The notes beneath the pieces were generated by a model. It was not told where the DNA came from. It saw nothing but the letters and a program-made list of their open reading frames with translations, and made no database searches. Shown piece by piece: positions 43,502 to 52,880 of a DNA stretch of 64,000 nucleotides; the first letter of the stretch is position 1; every line of letters starts with the position of its first letter. The stretch is taken from positions 1-64,000 of the forward strand of contig WRAY01000002.1 in NCBI GenBank assembly GCA_009779975.1, in the 5' to 3' direction. This stretch comes from Bacillota bacterium. Its GTDB lineage: Bacteria; Bacillota; Clostridia; Christensenellales; Pumilibacteraceae. Position numbers and translations under genes: made by a program.

Positions 43502-44023
43502 ATGACTCCATTTATTATCGGACAAATTTTAAAACCACAAGGTATCAAAGGAGAGATAAAAGTTAAATCTCTTTGTGATGTTGTGTCTTTTGATAGCAGA
43601 ATAGGTATTATTTTTGTTGGCGATGAAAACTCAATATTAAAAGAACACAAAATTAAGAACGCAAGGCTTAGTGGAAAAGGCTTTGCGTATTTGTCATTAT
43701 TAGGGGTTGATGACAGAAATTCAGCAGAATTATTAAAAGACAAATTTATTTTTATTGACGAAGAGGATGTTCCGTCTTTGGAAGAGGGAATATTCTTTGT
43801 AAAGGATTTGATAAACTGTGAAGTCATGACTGACACTAATGAAAGTTTGGGAAAAATTACTGCAATAGATGACTTCGGCTCAGCCGATGTCATAACGATA
43901 AAAAATGAAAAAGGCGAGTTGCGTTTTCCTCATCTTGAAAAAGTTATCAAAAAGATTGACCTCAATAAAAGACAACTCATTGTGATCAAAGAAGAATTTG
44001 AAAAGGTTGTGGTTAGCAATTGA
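43502..44023 (+). CDS. rimM: Ribosome maturation factor RimM
   Basis: 173 residues. The N-terminal IGQILKPQGIKGEIKVKSL is the RimM signature, and a C-terminal PRC-barrel domain contains GKITAIDDFGSADVITIKN and LRFPHLEKVIKKID. It assists 30S head assembly around S19. No ribosome site is evident. The usual following genes trmD and rplS are absent; dnaA comes next. Confidence 0.93.
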   Translation: MTPFIIGQILKPQGIKGEIKVKSLCDVVSFDSRIGIIFVGDENSILKEHKIKNARLSGKGFAYLSLLGVDDRNSAELLKDKFIFIDEEDVPSLEEGIFFVKDLINCEVMTDTNESLGKITAIDDFGSADVITIKNEKGELRFPHLEKVIKKIDLNKRQLIVIKEEFEKVVVSN

Positions 44024-44113
44024 AAACTCGATAATAAAATCACTTGACACGCAATTCAACGCCTTTCTAAAACCCTAATACCAGCAATCTCTCACAAAAG
44101 TGCCAAAAAACAC

Positions 44114-44143
44114 TTGACAAAGATACTTTATGTGGTGTATATT
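44114..44143 (+). promoter_or_regulatory. Promoter of dnaA with no leader
   Basis: TTGACA, 18 bases, TATATT, then eight bases to the ATG. No DnaA-box (TTATNCACA) cluster is seen in the 44024-44151 region. Confidence 0.65.
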
Positions 44144-44151
44144 TTTTATTG

Positions 44152-45525
44152 ATGACACTTAAAGAAATGTGGTCTAAAATGGTGGCTCGTCTTGAGATGA
44201 CGATGCAAGCCTATAGCGTTGACACTTGGATAAGGTCAATGGTTCCTCTAGGGATTGAGGGAGAGCAACTTATTGTTAAAGCGTGCGCTCAGTCACTCCT
44301 TTCAACCATTGTGACTTCGTTTCAGGAAAAATTGAATGAGGCGGCGAGGTTTGTTGATGCACCTGTTAAAAGCGTTTTGCTTGTTCCGCAAGATAATTGT
44401 GAGGAGTGGGAAGTGAAGTTTGCGAGTTTGGATGAAAGCAAGAGCGTTAACGAATTGGTGAAACTGATAGATGATGGGGTGCAAAAATACGATTCAGTTC
44501 CGCTGAACCCAAAATACAATTTTGAAAATTTTGTTGTCGGCTCATCGAATAAGTTTTTGTATGCTGCCGCTCGTGCAGTTGCGGATTCTCCCGGACAGAC
44601 TTATAATCCGCTTTTTATCTATGGCGGAACGGGGCTTGGCAAAACTCACATCATGCAAGCAATCGGTAATGATGTTCTTCTAAGCGATGAGAAAAAACGA
44701 ATTTTATATGTGACGAGTGAAAAATTTGTCACTGATTTTGTGACTAGTATTAGGACTTCAAAAGACGGAAATTCATCTTTTCGGAAGAAATATCGTGAAG
44801 TTGATGTTTTGATGATTGATGACATTCAGTTCATCGCAGGAAAAGAAGCAACTCAAGAGGAAATGTTTCACACTTTCAACGAGTTGTATCAAGCAGGAAA
44901 ACAAATAATTTTGACATCTGACAGAAAACCGAAAGAAATTCAAGGCTTGGATGACAGGTTGTGTTCAAGGTTTGAATGGGGGCTAAATGTCGATGTTTTG
45001 CCGCCGGATTTAGAAACCAGAATAGCAATACTTCAAAAAAAAGCACAAATGAACAACCAAAACATTGACTTTGAAGTTTTGCAGTTCATGGCGGAAAAAG
45101 TTGACTCAAATGTTCGGGAAATGGAAGGACTTTTAAACAAAGTTATTCTTCTTGCCCGTGTCCATGATGAAAAACCAACAATCGAAATAGTTCAAGAAGT
45201 TTTGAAAGAAATTGTTGTGAAATCTGAAGAAAACATAACAAGCGAAATGATAATTGAAAAGGTTTGTGAATATTTCAATGTTTCGAAAAACGACCTTCTC
45301 GGAAAAAAGAAAAACAGGGAAGTGGTTGAACCTCGTCAAATGTGCATCTATCTTATTACCGACCTTGTCCACAACATGCCGCTTGCAAAAATCGGCAATA
45401 TCTTCGGGGGAAGAGACCACACAACGATAATGCATGCCCGAGACAAAGTCGCCCAAAAACTAGAAACCAACATCAAAACAAAAGTCCAAATAACCGACTT
45501 GAAAGATTTGTTGTTGAGAAGATAA
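44152..45525 (+). CDS. dnaA: Chromosomal replication initiator DnaA
   Basis: 457 residues from the ATG at 44152; a TTG one codon upstream is also possible. Domain III Walker A GGTGLGKTH and Walker B LMIDDIQF; domain IV signature GGRDHTTIMHA that contacts the DnaA box. The N-terminal domain I is present (WSKMVARLEMTMQAYSVDTWI). dnaN is not downstream. Instead, rimM precedes and a PAP2 gene follows, an unusual neighbourhood. Confidence 0.97.
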   Translation: MTLKEMWSKMVARLEMTMQAYSVDTWIRSMVPLGIEGEQLIVKACAQSLLSTIVTSFQEKLNEAARFVDAPVKSVLLVPQDNCEEWEVKFASLDESKSVNELVKLIDDGVQKYDSVPLNPKYNFENFVVGSSNKFLYAAARAVADSPGQTYNPLFIYGGTGLGKTHIMQAIGNDVLLSDEKKRILYVTSEKFVTDFVTSIRTSKDGNSSFRKKYREVDVLMIDDIQFIAGKEATQEEMFHTFNELYQAGKQIILTSDRKPKEIQGLDDRLCSRFEWGLNVDVLPPDLETRIAILQKKAQMNNQNIDFEVLQFMAEKVDSNVREMEGLLNKVILLARVHDEKPTIEIVQEVLKEIVVKSEENITSEMIIEKVCEYFNVSKNDLLGKKKNREVVEPRQMCIYLITDLVHNMPLAKIGNIFGGRDHTTIMHARDKVAQKLETNIKTKVQITDLKDLLLRR

Positions 45526-45534
45526 CAAAATACT

Positions 45535-46569
45535 ATGACAAACAAAAGAGAGGATGTTGGTATTGAGATAGAAACAGAATGTGTTGTTGCTTGTGACGAT
45601 GACAGTCTTATTTTAAATATAAAGTCAGAAGAAGTTGAAAATACAATTGAAGAAAAAGGTAATCAAACAATAAAAGAGTTTGGAGCGATGTCGAAAAAAT
45701 TGTTTGAGTCTTTTATGCAAAATAAAAAAAAGATAATAATTTTTTTATCTATTCTTGCAGTTATTTGCATTGCTTTAGTTGTTGTTGCAAGCATTTGGGA
45801 TTATCAAATTGCTCATGCACTTAACAATCCTTATGAATGGTATAGTTGGTTTTTGCAAGATTATGGTGAGTGGGTTCCGGCATATTTGGTTAATGTCGGA
45901 TTTATGCTGGTTTTATTTGTTTGGCTGGTTCGGAATAGAAAAAAAGACTCTCATCTTCATTGGCTGTCCATTATTCCGTTGACAGGAGCGTTAACTTTCG
46001 GGTATTTGTTCACCGATTTAGTTCTGACAGAAAATATTATTATTAATATTGTCGTTAACATCGTCATGATTTCGGGACTGACAACTGTTTTTTTCTTTAT
46101 TCCGAAAAATGTTTTAATCAAAATTTTATTCATTTTAATGATTGGATTCATTATTTCAAATCTTGTTTATTTTTTAATGCTCTTTACCAAGTGGCTGTGG
46201 GGCAGGGTCAGATTCCGTGATATCGGTCAATATCTTGATCCTGACATAGGATTCACTAATTGGTTCATAATTAACGGTCCGAACGGCAATGAAGCATTTT
46301 TTTCGGGGCATGTTTTGGCGGCACTAAGCACAACCTTTGCATGGTTGGCTATTCCTGTATTCAAAATAAGAAATAAATTTGTGATAGTTGCGATTTTCTT
46401 ATTTTCTGCATTCTATGTTGTTTCAATGATGTATGGCAGGATAGTGACAGGCGCTCATTATTTGTCAGATGTAACTTTCTCTGTCATAATGTTTACTCTC
46501 TTTAATCTTTTGGGCATGGTTTTACTTCGTTTGATTGTTCTAAGAAAGGGGAAACAATTGAAAAAATAG
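45535..46569 (+). CDS. PAP2-family membrane phosphatase
   Basis: 344 residues. A soluble N-terminus of about 55 residues precedes five or six membrane helices. Acid-phosphatase motifs: C1-like KWLWGRVRFRD, C2 FFSGHV and C3 GRIVTGAHYLSD with the catalytic His pair. Likely substrates are undecaprenyl pyrophosphate, phosphatidic acid or phosphatidylglycerophosphate. It begins nine bases after dnaA, so the two are probably co-transcribed. Confidence 0.85.
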   Translation: MTNKREDVGIEIETECVVACDDDSLILNIKSEEVENTIEEKGNQTIKEFGAMSKKLFESFMQNKKKIIIFLSILAVICIALVVVASIWDYQIAHALNNPYEWYSWFLQDYGEWVPAYLVNVGFMLVLFVWLVRNRKKDSHLHWLSIIPLTGALTFGYLFTDLVLTENIIINIVVNIVMISGLTTVFFFIPKNVLIKILFILMIGFIISNLVYFLMLFTKWLWGRVRFRDIGQYLDPDIGFTNWFIINGPNGNEAFFSGHVLAALSTTFAWLAIPVFKIRNKFVIVAIFLFSAFYVVSMMYGRIVTGAHYLSDVTFSVIMFTLFNLLGMVLLRLIVLRKGKQLKK

Positions 46570-46589
46570 TAATTTTTATCTATCAAAAC

Positions 46590-46626
46590 AAAAATTCGCA
46601 AGTCGTTTGACTTGCGAATTTTTTTT
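46590..46626 (+). terminator. Bidirectional terminator between PAP2 gene and 5S rRNA
   Basis: AAAAATTCGCAAGTC and GACTTGCGAATTTTT pair perfectly around GTTT; runs of A and T on both sides serve both convergent units. Confidence 0.9.
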
Positions 46627-46630
46627 GGAA

Positions 46631-46746
46631 TGTGGCGATTTCCTACTCTCCCAGTCCGTTGCCAGACAAGTACCATCGGCTCCACAGGGCTTAACTTCCG
46701 TGTTCGGGATGAGAACGGGTGGGTCCCCTGCGATATCGTCACCACA
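46631..46746 (-). rRNA. rrf: 5S ribosomal RNA
   Basis: On the minus strand the sequence contains the 5S core CCGAACACGGAAGTTAAGC and GCCGATGGTACT, and the ends TGTGG/CCACA pair. Length about 116. No 23S or 16S gene lies next to it, so it is a lone 5S gene. Confidence 0.93.
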
Positions 46747-46788
46747 ATGGCACGATAAAGACATTCAATATGTCCTTACAGCCTAACT

Positions 46789-46817
46789 AGAATATCACAA
46801 TGGAAAAGGTAAGTCAA
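46789..46817 (-). promoter_or_regulatory. Promoter of the lone 5S gene
   Basis: Read on the minus strand: TTGACT, 17 bases, TATTCT, about 35 bases before the mature 5S end. Confidence 0.65.
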
Positions 46818-47048
46818 CTATTTTTCACAACTTTTTAAAATCCAATTTATGGGAAATTTCTAATCAATTGAGTGAATTTGTTATTCGACAATTTGTGATA
46901 AATTTTTTATTAAAAATGTGTTGATAGGTATCATCAATACTTTTATTAGGGAGTACGTATACTACTAAGCCTCGACAACAGTGCTCACAAACACTTGACA
47001 GTTTTCTTAATATGTGTTAAGTGTATGTAATAAAAGGATGGTGTTTTT

Positions 47049-50036
47049 ATGATAGAGTTAAAAAATGTCAGCAAAATTTATCGAACGAGAGATGTTCAAG
47101 AGGTGAGGGCTCTTGATAATGTTTCGGTTGAGTTTCCTGAAACAGGTTTGGTGTTTCTTCTTGGGAAAAGCGGAAGCGGAAAATCAACGATGCTAAATGT
47201 TGTCGGAGGTTTAGATGCTTTTGACGGTGGGGAGATAATTGTCAAAGGGCGGAGCAGCACGACTTTTTCTGAAAGAGATTTTGACAGTTACCGCAACACT
47301 TATATTGGTTTTATTTTTCAAGACTACAACATCTTGGACGATTTTACTGTTGCAAAAAACATTGCCTTAGCACTTGAATTGCAAGGAAAAGATGCGAGTG
47401 TTGATGCAGTAAATAATATTTTAGAGATGGTTGATTTGACCGGCTATGGAAAAAGAAAACCAAATCAACTCTCAGGCGGACAAAAGCAGCGAGTTGCAAT
47501 AGCAAGGGCACTCATTAAAAATCCTGAAATAGTAATGGCGGACGAGCCTACCGGTGCGCTTGACAGTGCAACCGGAAAACAAGTTTTTGAAACTCTCAAG
47601 AAACTGTCTGAAAGCAGGCTTGTTATTGTTGTTTCACATGACAGTGATTATGCCGAGACCTATGGCGACAGGATAATCACAATGCATGACGGAAAAATAT
47701 GGACAGATGTTTCAAAAAGAAAAGCACCTGTTGAAGTTATCGGCGAGGGGGTTAAAATCAGCGGTGACACTCTTTTCATTGCTCCGAATTATGTTCCGTC
47801 AAAAAAAGAAAAAGAACTTATTGTCGAGCGATTGTTCGCAGAAAATACTGACGGTGTTGTCATCAGCCGTGATAAAATTATCAACACAAACTTCAAAAAG
47901 TTTGCGAAAATGGACGAGGACGGAAACAGGGAGTATTTCAACCAAACAACCGAAGAAGATTTTAAAAGAACAAAAAATGACGGTGTTAATTTAATTCGTT
48001 CCCGTTTCAAATTTTGGGACAGTTTCAAAATGGGGGCAAGCGGTTTGAAACTAAAAAAAGTTCGCCTTGCGTTTACTATTATTCTCGCTGTATTTGCTTT
48101 AACATTATTCGGAGTGGCTGACACTGCCGGAAGTTTCAATGCGGCGAGCAGTATATATGAAAGTATTGTCATACAAGGCGATGAATTTGTCGGCATTGCA
48201 AAAAGAGAAGTTACTCGTCATGAGGACAGTTGGGGTTCATGGTATAATTCGCGAATGAGAAATATTTCTGAAACTGAAAGGGAATATATTGAAAGCAGAT
48301 TTCCAAATCATTCCATTATCGGAGCATACGGCGATTTGTTTCATTTCCCCTTTTTCGATAGTGCAGGATGGAGTTATTATCAAACGAATTCGTCTAGTTT
48401 ATTTTATTTAAATTTTGCTGAACTAGGTAATTTCGGACTGTCTTTGATGCATGGAGAGTTTCCTTTAGGTGACAATCAAATTGCAATAACAGATTTTCAT
48501 TTTGATAATTTTCGCGATTTAGGGTTTCAAAGTCCGACTGACAGCAGTGTAAGGATTGCAATTAATTCACCCTCAGACATCATCGGGAGATATTTGCATT
48601 TTGAAGATTTTTCATTTCAAATAAGCGGAATTATCAACACTTATTTTGATTTTCAAAGATATGCATTTCTTAAAACTGTTGGCGATGGTTCTTGGGGCAT
48701 TGACACATGGATGTTAATTGATGAGTTGCACATGGTTTTGCAAAACGGCTTTTCAAATTCGCTCTTTTTGAACTCTAATAATTATGTTTTAAGAGAAAGA
48801 GAACCTGTCGTTAGTATGTGGGGTGATGGTTTTGATGTGCATTTTTCAGTTGATACTGGTTTTCATGATTGGGGATGGAGACCTGGAGCAGGCAACATGA
48901 CTAGATTTGATGCGGCAAGAAAGGGCAGAGTTATTTTCTTTAATGAAAACCAAACAACTCTTGGTGCAAATCAAGTTATAATAGGCGGAGGCGGAGATCT
49001 TTTTCAACTTATTGAATCATTGGGAATAGATTCACCATATCACTTGAACTGGATGATTTCTAATTCAGGAATAGGGTTTGATTATGCTTATTGGTATGAG
49101 TGCATATGTGATTCTTGGTATGAGTGTGAAAATGGTGGTTGGAGTCATTGGCGAGAGGGAACAAATTGGCACACCAACATGGATAGTTTTAGAGATGATT
49201 TGACACGAAGAATAAGAGGAAACTTTGATATAGGCAATATTTTCACCAGCATGAATATGAGTATAACCACTTGGGGAGATTGGAATGCGACCACAACAAA
49301 TTTGCAAATCGTCGGAGTCTATTTTGATTTTCTTAACATGGAAATGGAGGATGCCATAAGACTTTGGGATCAAGGGGGCTATTGGAATTTGGTAAGGAGT
49401 TCAAGTACCGTGTTTTTGTCATATGAACTTATTGACAATAATCCTCAATTAAATAGTGCTTTTAATCCAAATCCCTACACTGCTCTAATTGCCCAACTGG
49501 TTGGAACAAGAAGTGTTGATTTTCCGCTTATTCAATTCATTTCAAATTTTGACAGAAATGAAAGCGGTTTTGTTATTCGCAACCAATTCTCATCATTCTA
49601 TGAGAACTTTGTCGGAGTTGTCAGCATTCTCTCAACAATCTTGTTTTGGATCGGATTTGCTTTTGCGGTTTTTTCAGCACTTTTAATTTCAAGTTTCATC
49701 TCAATGACCATATCCTACAAAAAACGAGAAATAGGAATACTTCGCGCAATCGGCGCAAGAAAGTGGGATATCTACAAAATCTTTTTTAATGAAAGTCTCA
49801 TCATAAACGCAATAAATGTCAGCATAGCAGTGATTTTAAGTTTTATAACCATATTTGTTTTAAACCCATTAATAGGTGGAGGACTGGGACTAAATGTTGT
49901 TTTATTATCATTCGGCTTTAGGCAAATCGGATTAATTGCCGGTGTTGGAATATTAGTTGCTGCTATTGCTTCATTCTTGCCAACATTTAAAATAAACCGT
50001 CTAAAACCAATCGATGCGATTTATAACAGGAAATAA
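47049..50036 (+). CDS. MacB-like ABC transporter (ATPase fused to FtsX permease)
   Basis: 995 residues. The N-terminal ATPase has Walker A GKSGSGKST, signature LSGGQKQR and Walker B VMADEPTGALD. A first membrane helix lies at about 340-360, a large extracellular domain of about 480 residues (rich in Trp, Asn and Tyr) follows, and three C-terminal helices contain the FtsX-type segment KKREIGILRAIGARKWDIYKIF. Such mechanotransmission proteins move lipoproteins, peptides or toxins or signal to cell-wall enzymes. TTGACA lies 49 bases upstream with a poor -10. AAAGGATGG is the ribosome site. Confidence 0.88.
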   Translation: MIELKNVSKIYRTRDVQEVRALDNVSVEFPETGLVFLLGKSGSGKSTMLNVVGGLDAFDGGEIIVKGRSSTTFSERDFDSYRNTYIGFIFQDYNILDDFTVAKNIALALELQGKDASVDAVNNILEMVDLTGYGKRKPNQLSGGQKQRVAIARALIKNPEIVMADEPTGALDSATGKQVFETLKKLSESRLVIVVSHDSDYAETYGDRIITMHDGKIWTDVSKRKAPVEVIGEGVKISGDTLFIAPNYVPSKKEKELIVERLFAENTDGVVISRDKIINTNFKKFAKMDEDGNREYFNQTTEEDFKRTKNDGVNLIRSRFKFWDSFKMGASGLKLKKVRLAFTIILAVFALTLFGVADTAGSFNAASSIYESIVIQGDEFVGIAKREVTRHEDSWGSWYNSRMRNISETEREYIESRFPNHSIIGAYGDLFHFPFFDSAGWSYYQTNSSSLFYLNFAELGNFGLSLMHGEFPLGDNQIAITDFHFDNFRDLGFQSPTDSSVRIAINSPSDIIGRYLHFEDFSFQISGIINTYFDFQRYAFLKTVGDGSWGIDTWMLIDELHMVLQNGFSNSLFLNSNNYVLREREPVVSMWGDGFDVHFSVDTGFHDWGWRPGAGNMTRFDAARKGRVIFFNENQTTLGANQVIIGGGGDLFQLIESLGIDSPYHLNWMISNSGIGFDYAYWYECICDSWYECENGGWSHWREGTNWHTNMDSFRDDLTRRIRGNFDIGNIFTSMNMSITTWGDWNATTTNLQIVGVYFDFLNMEMEDAIRLWDQGGYWNLVRSSSTVFLSYELIDNNPQLNSAFNPNPYTALIAQLVGTRSVDFPLIQFISNFDRNESGFVIRNQFSSFYENFVGVVSILSTILFWIGFAFAVFSALLISSFISMTISYKKREIGILRAIGARKWDIYKIFFNESLIINAINVSIAVILSFITIFVLNPLIGGGLGLNVVLLSFGFRQIGLIAGVGILVAAIASFLPTFKINRLKPIDAIYNRK

Positions 50037-50156
50037 TTTTTTAACACACATGCAAAACACACAATAATTGCTTTTCAAATTCTCAAAATAACGACTTACT
50101 TCGCCTTATTGCAGATATCAGGCATTCTAAAAAAAGATTTGTCAAATGTTTTTTAG

Positions 50157-50185
50157 TTGACAAGGTTGATAAAATATGATATAAG
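50157..50185 (+). promoter_or_regulatory. Leaderless promoter of the broken Sel1 gene
   Basis: TTGACA, 17 bases, TATAAG, then six bases to the ATG at 50192. Confidence 0.65.
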
Positions 50186-50191
50186 TTAATT

Positions 50192-50848
50192 ATGGATATA
50201 GAAAAGTTGATCCAAGAATCTGAAAATGGAAAACCTCAGTCGCAATTTTAGTTGGCCGGCTGTTATTATTCCGGTCGTGGCGTTGAAATGTCATTTGAAA
50301 AAGCAATAGAGTATTTTTTAAAAGCGGCAGAACTGGATCATGCTCAAGCACAATTTAATTTGGCGCTATTATATGAAAAGGGAATTGGAACAACTGCCTC
50401 GCCTAAAGATGCCTTTGATTGGTATAAAAAGGCAGCGGACAACGGAGATGTTAACGCTCAATTTAATATGGGATTATTTTACCAGATGCCTGCATCCTAT
50501 CCTCCGCCTGCATATTTCACTCCTGAAACTGACCCTCCTTCTGAAGAAAAATCATTCAAATACTATTTAATGGCAGCAAATCAAGGACATGACGGAGCGC
50601 AAGTCAATGTCGGAAAATTCTATAAACATGGCATTGGAGTTGAAGTTTCAAGAGACTTGGCGATGGAGTGGTTCGCAAAAGCCGCATCTTTAGATAATGC
50701 TCAAGCGCAATATAATCTAGGCGAATTATTTTTTGAAAAAAATTCCTCTGCATCACTGCCGCTGGCATTAAAATTGTATGAAAAAGCCCTCGCAAACGGC
50801 TACGTAAAAGCACAAAAAAGAATTGATGAAATAAATTCAAAGAAATGA
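50192..50848 (+). pseudogene. Sel1-repeat protein gene with an internal TAG
   Basis: The frame starts MDIEKLIQESENGKPQSQF, meets TAG at 50249-50251, and continues LAGCYYSGRGVEMSFEKA through about five Sel1 repeats to 50848. The stop lies inside the first repeat, at a position usually holding a variable residue; CAG to TAG is one change. TAG is a normal stop elsewhere here (for example the PAP2 gene). So this is a nonsense mutation, an assembly error, or translation restarts internally at TTG 50252 or ATG 50288. Confidence 0.75.
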
Positions 50849-50932
50849 AGAGTGAGAAATAAGGATGAGTTTTTTGTGAGATTGAGGTAGTTGTCACAAA
50901 ATGGTGTCGATAGAAAAAGTTCAATATACTGA

Positions 50933-51038
50933 TGTCATCCTGAGCGAAGCGAAGGATTTAGCGAACGTAGTGATTGTAAAAAAACCAATTCTAATCGAAT
51001 TTGTGCTATGCTAGATTCTTCACTTCGTTCAGAATGAC
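50933..51038 (+). repeat. Long imperfect palindrome (REP-like element)
   Basis: TGTCATCCTGAGCGAAGCGA... and ...TTCACTTCGTTCAGAATGACA form about 30-bp arms around a 45-base loop. The GTCATCCTGAGCGAAGCGAAGG core is a widespread bacterial intergenic repeat. No gene occurs in 50849-51171. Confidence 0.8.
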
Positions 51039-51133
51039 ATAGTAAAATAACACTTCATTCAAATTCAATATTTTTGCCGCACATTCACAAAACAAACTAA
51101 AATTAGTATTTAAAAACGCACTTAATAAGTGCA

Positions 51134-51171
51134 AAGGAGATTGACCTTAGCAAAAGGTCAAAAATAAAAAA
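51134..51171 (+). promoter_or_regulatory. Ribosome site separated from the aquaporin ATG by a perfect hairpin
   Basis: AAAGGAG (51134-51140) lies about 30 bases from the ATG. Between them TTGACCTT pairs with AAGGTCAA (51141-51161). Folding brings the site near the start codon. Confidence 0.55.
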
Positions 51172-51981
51172 ATGGAAAAATGTTTACTAAAAAGAGGAAT
51201 AGCAGAATGCTTCGGAACTTTTGTTCTTGTCTTTCTTGCTGTCGGAACGGCTGTTGGTGCCGGAATCATAGGAGGTATGTTTTATCATAGCGGAACTTAC
51301 TTTATGAATTTCACAATGCACTTTAGTTTCATTGCACCGGTCGCTCTCGCATTCGGTCTTGTCATAGTTGCAATGGCCTATACCATTGGCAGAGTCAGCG
51401 GTTGTCACATTAACCCTGCTGTGTCGCTTGGCGTTTTCTTGTCAAAGAAAATGAAAATCAAAGAATTCGGTGTTTATGTTGGTTTTCAGTTTCTAGGAGC
51501 AACTATTGGTGCGGCATTATTATATGGGATAGTCGCAATGGCATTCGGAGGTAATATTACTGAGTTGCTGCCTGTTTGGGGAACAAACGGCATGATTTCT
51601 GACGCAGGATGGACTGCAGGCAATATCATTGGAAGTCTGCTCATTGAAGTTGTCCTAACTTGTGTTTTTGTCTATGTTATTTTGTCAGTCACTGCAAAAA
51701 AAGGAAGTCCGAAAAAAGCAGGACTTATTATCGGCTTGACGCTGACTTTAGTTCACCTCCTCGGAATTTCTTTCACAGGAACAAGCGTAAACCCGGCAAG
51801 AAGTTTTGGGCCAGCGATTATGGCATTAGCCTTTGGTGCCGGCACTGATGCAATTGCTCAATTCTGGATTTTCCTAGTTGCGCCGCTTGCAGGAGGAGCA
51901 TTGGCAGCCGTTCTCTTTAAATTTTTCCACAAACAAGAAGAAACTGAAGAACAAGAAGAATTGAAAAAACTGGAACAATAA
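51172..51981 (+). CDS. Aquaporin (MIP family, AqpZ-like)
   Basis: 269 residues with six membrane helices and both NPA boxes, GCHINPAVSLG and TSVNPARSFGPA. The His in LVHLLGISF before the second NPA and the Arg after it correspond to the narrow selectivity filter of water channels rather than glycerol facilitators. It carries a charged C-terminal tail (QEETEEQEELKKLEQ). Alone in its unit; a terminator follows. Confidence 0.88.
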   Translation: MEKCLLKRGIAECFGTFVLVFLAVGTAVGAGIIGGMFYHSGTYFMNFTMHFSFIAPVALAFGLVIVAMAYTIGRVSGCHINPAVSLGVFLSKKMKIKEFGVYVGFQFLGATIGAALLYGIVAMAFGGNITELLPVWGTNGMISDAGWTAGNIIGSLLIEVVLTCVFVYVILSVTAKKGSPKKAGLIIGLTLTLVHLLGISFTGTSVNPARSFGPAIMALAFGAGTDAIAQFWIFLVAPLAGGALAAVLFKFFHKQEETEEQEELKKLEQ

Positions 51982-51992
51982 CAAAAGATTTT

Positions 51993-52021
51993 AAAACCCC
52001 GATACAAATGTCGGGGTTTTT
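51993..52021 (+). terminator. Terminator after the aquaporin gene
   Basis: AAAACCCCGA pairs with TCGGGGTTTTT around an eight-base loop. Confidence 0.9.
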
Positions 52022-52141
52022 ATTTCTATTACGGTTAATTATAAATTCGTATCGGATATTGATTAAAAACAAAAAAACGAACGAAGAAAATCGTCCGTTT
52101 TTTTGTTTATTTTTTGTTTTTGAAAAAACCATCAAAGATGA

Positions 52142-52678
52142 TTAAACCATATTAATTTGAAAACTCTTCATTACTTTGAGTGCTGCCTCGTGTGTTTCCG
52201 GAGTGATGCCGGCGGTTAGTTTTTCAACGATAGTGATTTTAACTTCCGGGAAATGTGCTTTTAAAATAACGGCATTGTTAATTAAACAAATGTCACTGCA
52301 AATTCCAATCATCTCAATTTCTTCTAACTCTTTGCCATGTTTTTTGACCAAATCACGAACAACATCGGGTAAGTCCAAACTTCCGAAAGTCGGCTTATCA
52401 ATAACAATTGCATTTTTTTGGAAAGGAAGAAACTCATCAGTTGTTTCATGTCCCCATGTACCTTCAATGCAATGCTCAACCGGAAGATTTTTTCCTTCTT
52501 GAGTTTGAAGATAGTTCTTTTGGTGAGTGTCACGAGTGAAAATCACCTTAGTGTCTTTTTCGCTCATTCTTTTTTCAATGAGAGAAACCATTTCAGGTAT
52601 CAGCGGAACTGCTTCTTTGACAGGAAGCGTTCCTCTCAAAAAATCATTTTGCATGTCCACAACAATAAATATTTTCAT
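52142..52678 (-). CDS. Isochorismatase-family hydrolase, nicotinamidase-like
   Basis: 178 residues. Catalytic triad pattern: Asp in VVDMQNDFLRGTL, Lys in VIDKPTFGSLD, Cys in GICSDICLINNA; metal ligands in FTRDTHQKNY. These fit cysteine hydrolases such as nicotinamidase (PncA), which feeds NAD+ salvage. The slightly short length leaves other amidases possible. AGGAGG lies before the minus-strand start. Confidence 0.8.
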   Translation of the reverse strand: MKIFIVVDMQNDFLRGTLPVKEAVPLIPEMVSLIEKRMSEKDTKVIFTRDTHQKNYLQTQEGKNLPVEHCIEGTWGHETTDEFLPFQKNAIVIDKPTFGSLDLPDVVRDLVKKHGKELEEIEMIGICSDICLINNAVILKAHFPEVKITIVEKLTAGITPETHEAALKVMKSFQINMV

Positions 52679-52760
52679 AAAAAAATCCTCCTAACAAGTA
52701 TTAATATCAAACAAGTCCTAGTTTTTAACTAAGACTTGTTTTAATAAAATAATCGTTTGG

Positions 52761-52834
52761 TAGGATTGAGTGGACTCGAACCACCGACCCCCACCTTATC
52801 AGGGTGGTGCTCTAACCGCCTGAGCTACAATCCT
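52761..52834 (-). tRNA. tRNA-Ile (anticodon GAT)
   Basis: Acceptor stem AGGATTG/CAATCCT, D-arm TAGCTCAGGCGGTTAGAGC, anticodon loop CTGATAA, T-arm GGTTCGAGTCC. 74 bases; CCA is not encoded. Confidence 0.95.
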
Positions 52835-52880
52835 ATACTAGGCAGGACTTTAAAAGACTTTAAAGTTCCATGCCAAATGG

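Noticed and set aside
44024-44151. Replication origin beside dnaA
   Set aside because: No TTATNCACA boxes or AT-rich unwinding array are visible here; the stretch only contains the dnaA promoter.
46458-46764. Reverse-strand reading frames over the 5S rRNA gene
   Set aside because: They translate the 5S rRNA and terminator; the DNA is clearly an RNA gene.
50249-50251. TAG reassigned to a sense codon
   Set aside because: Several intact genes, including the PAP2 gene and the gene ending at 30566, use TAG as their only stop.
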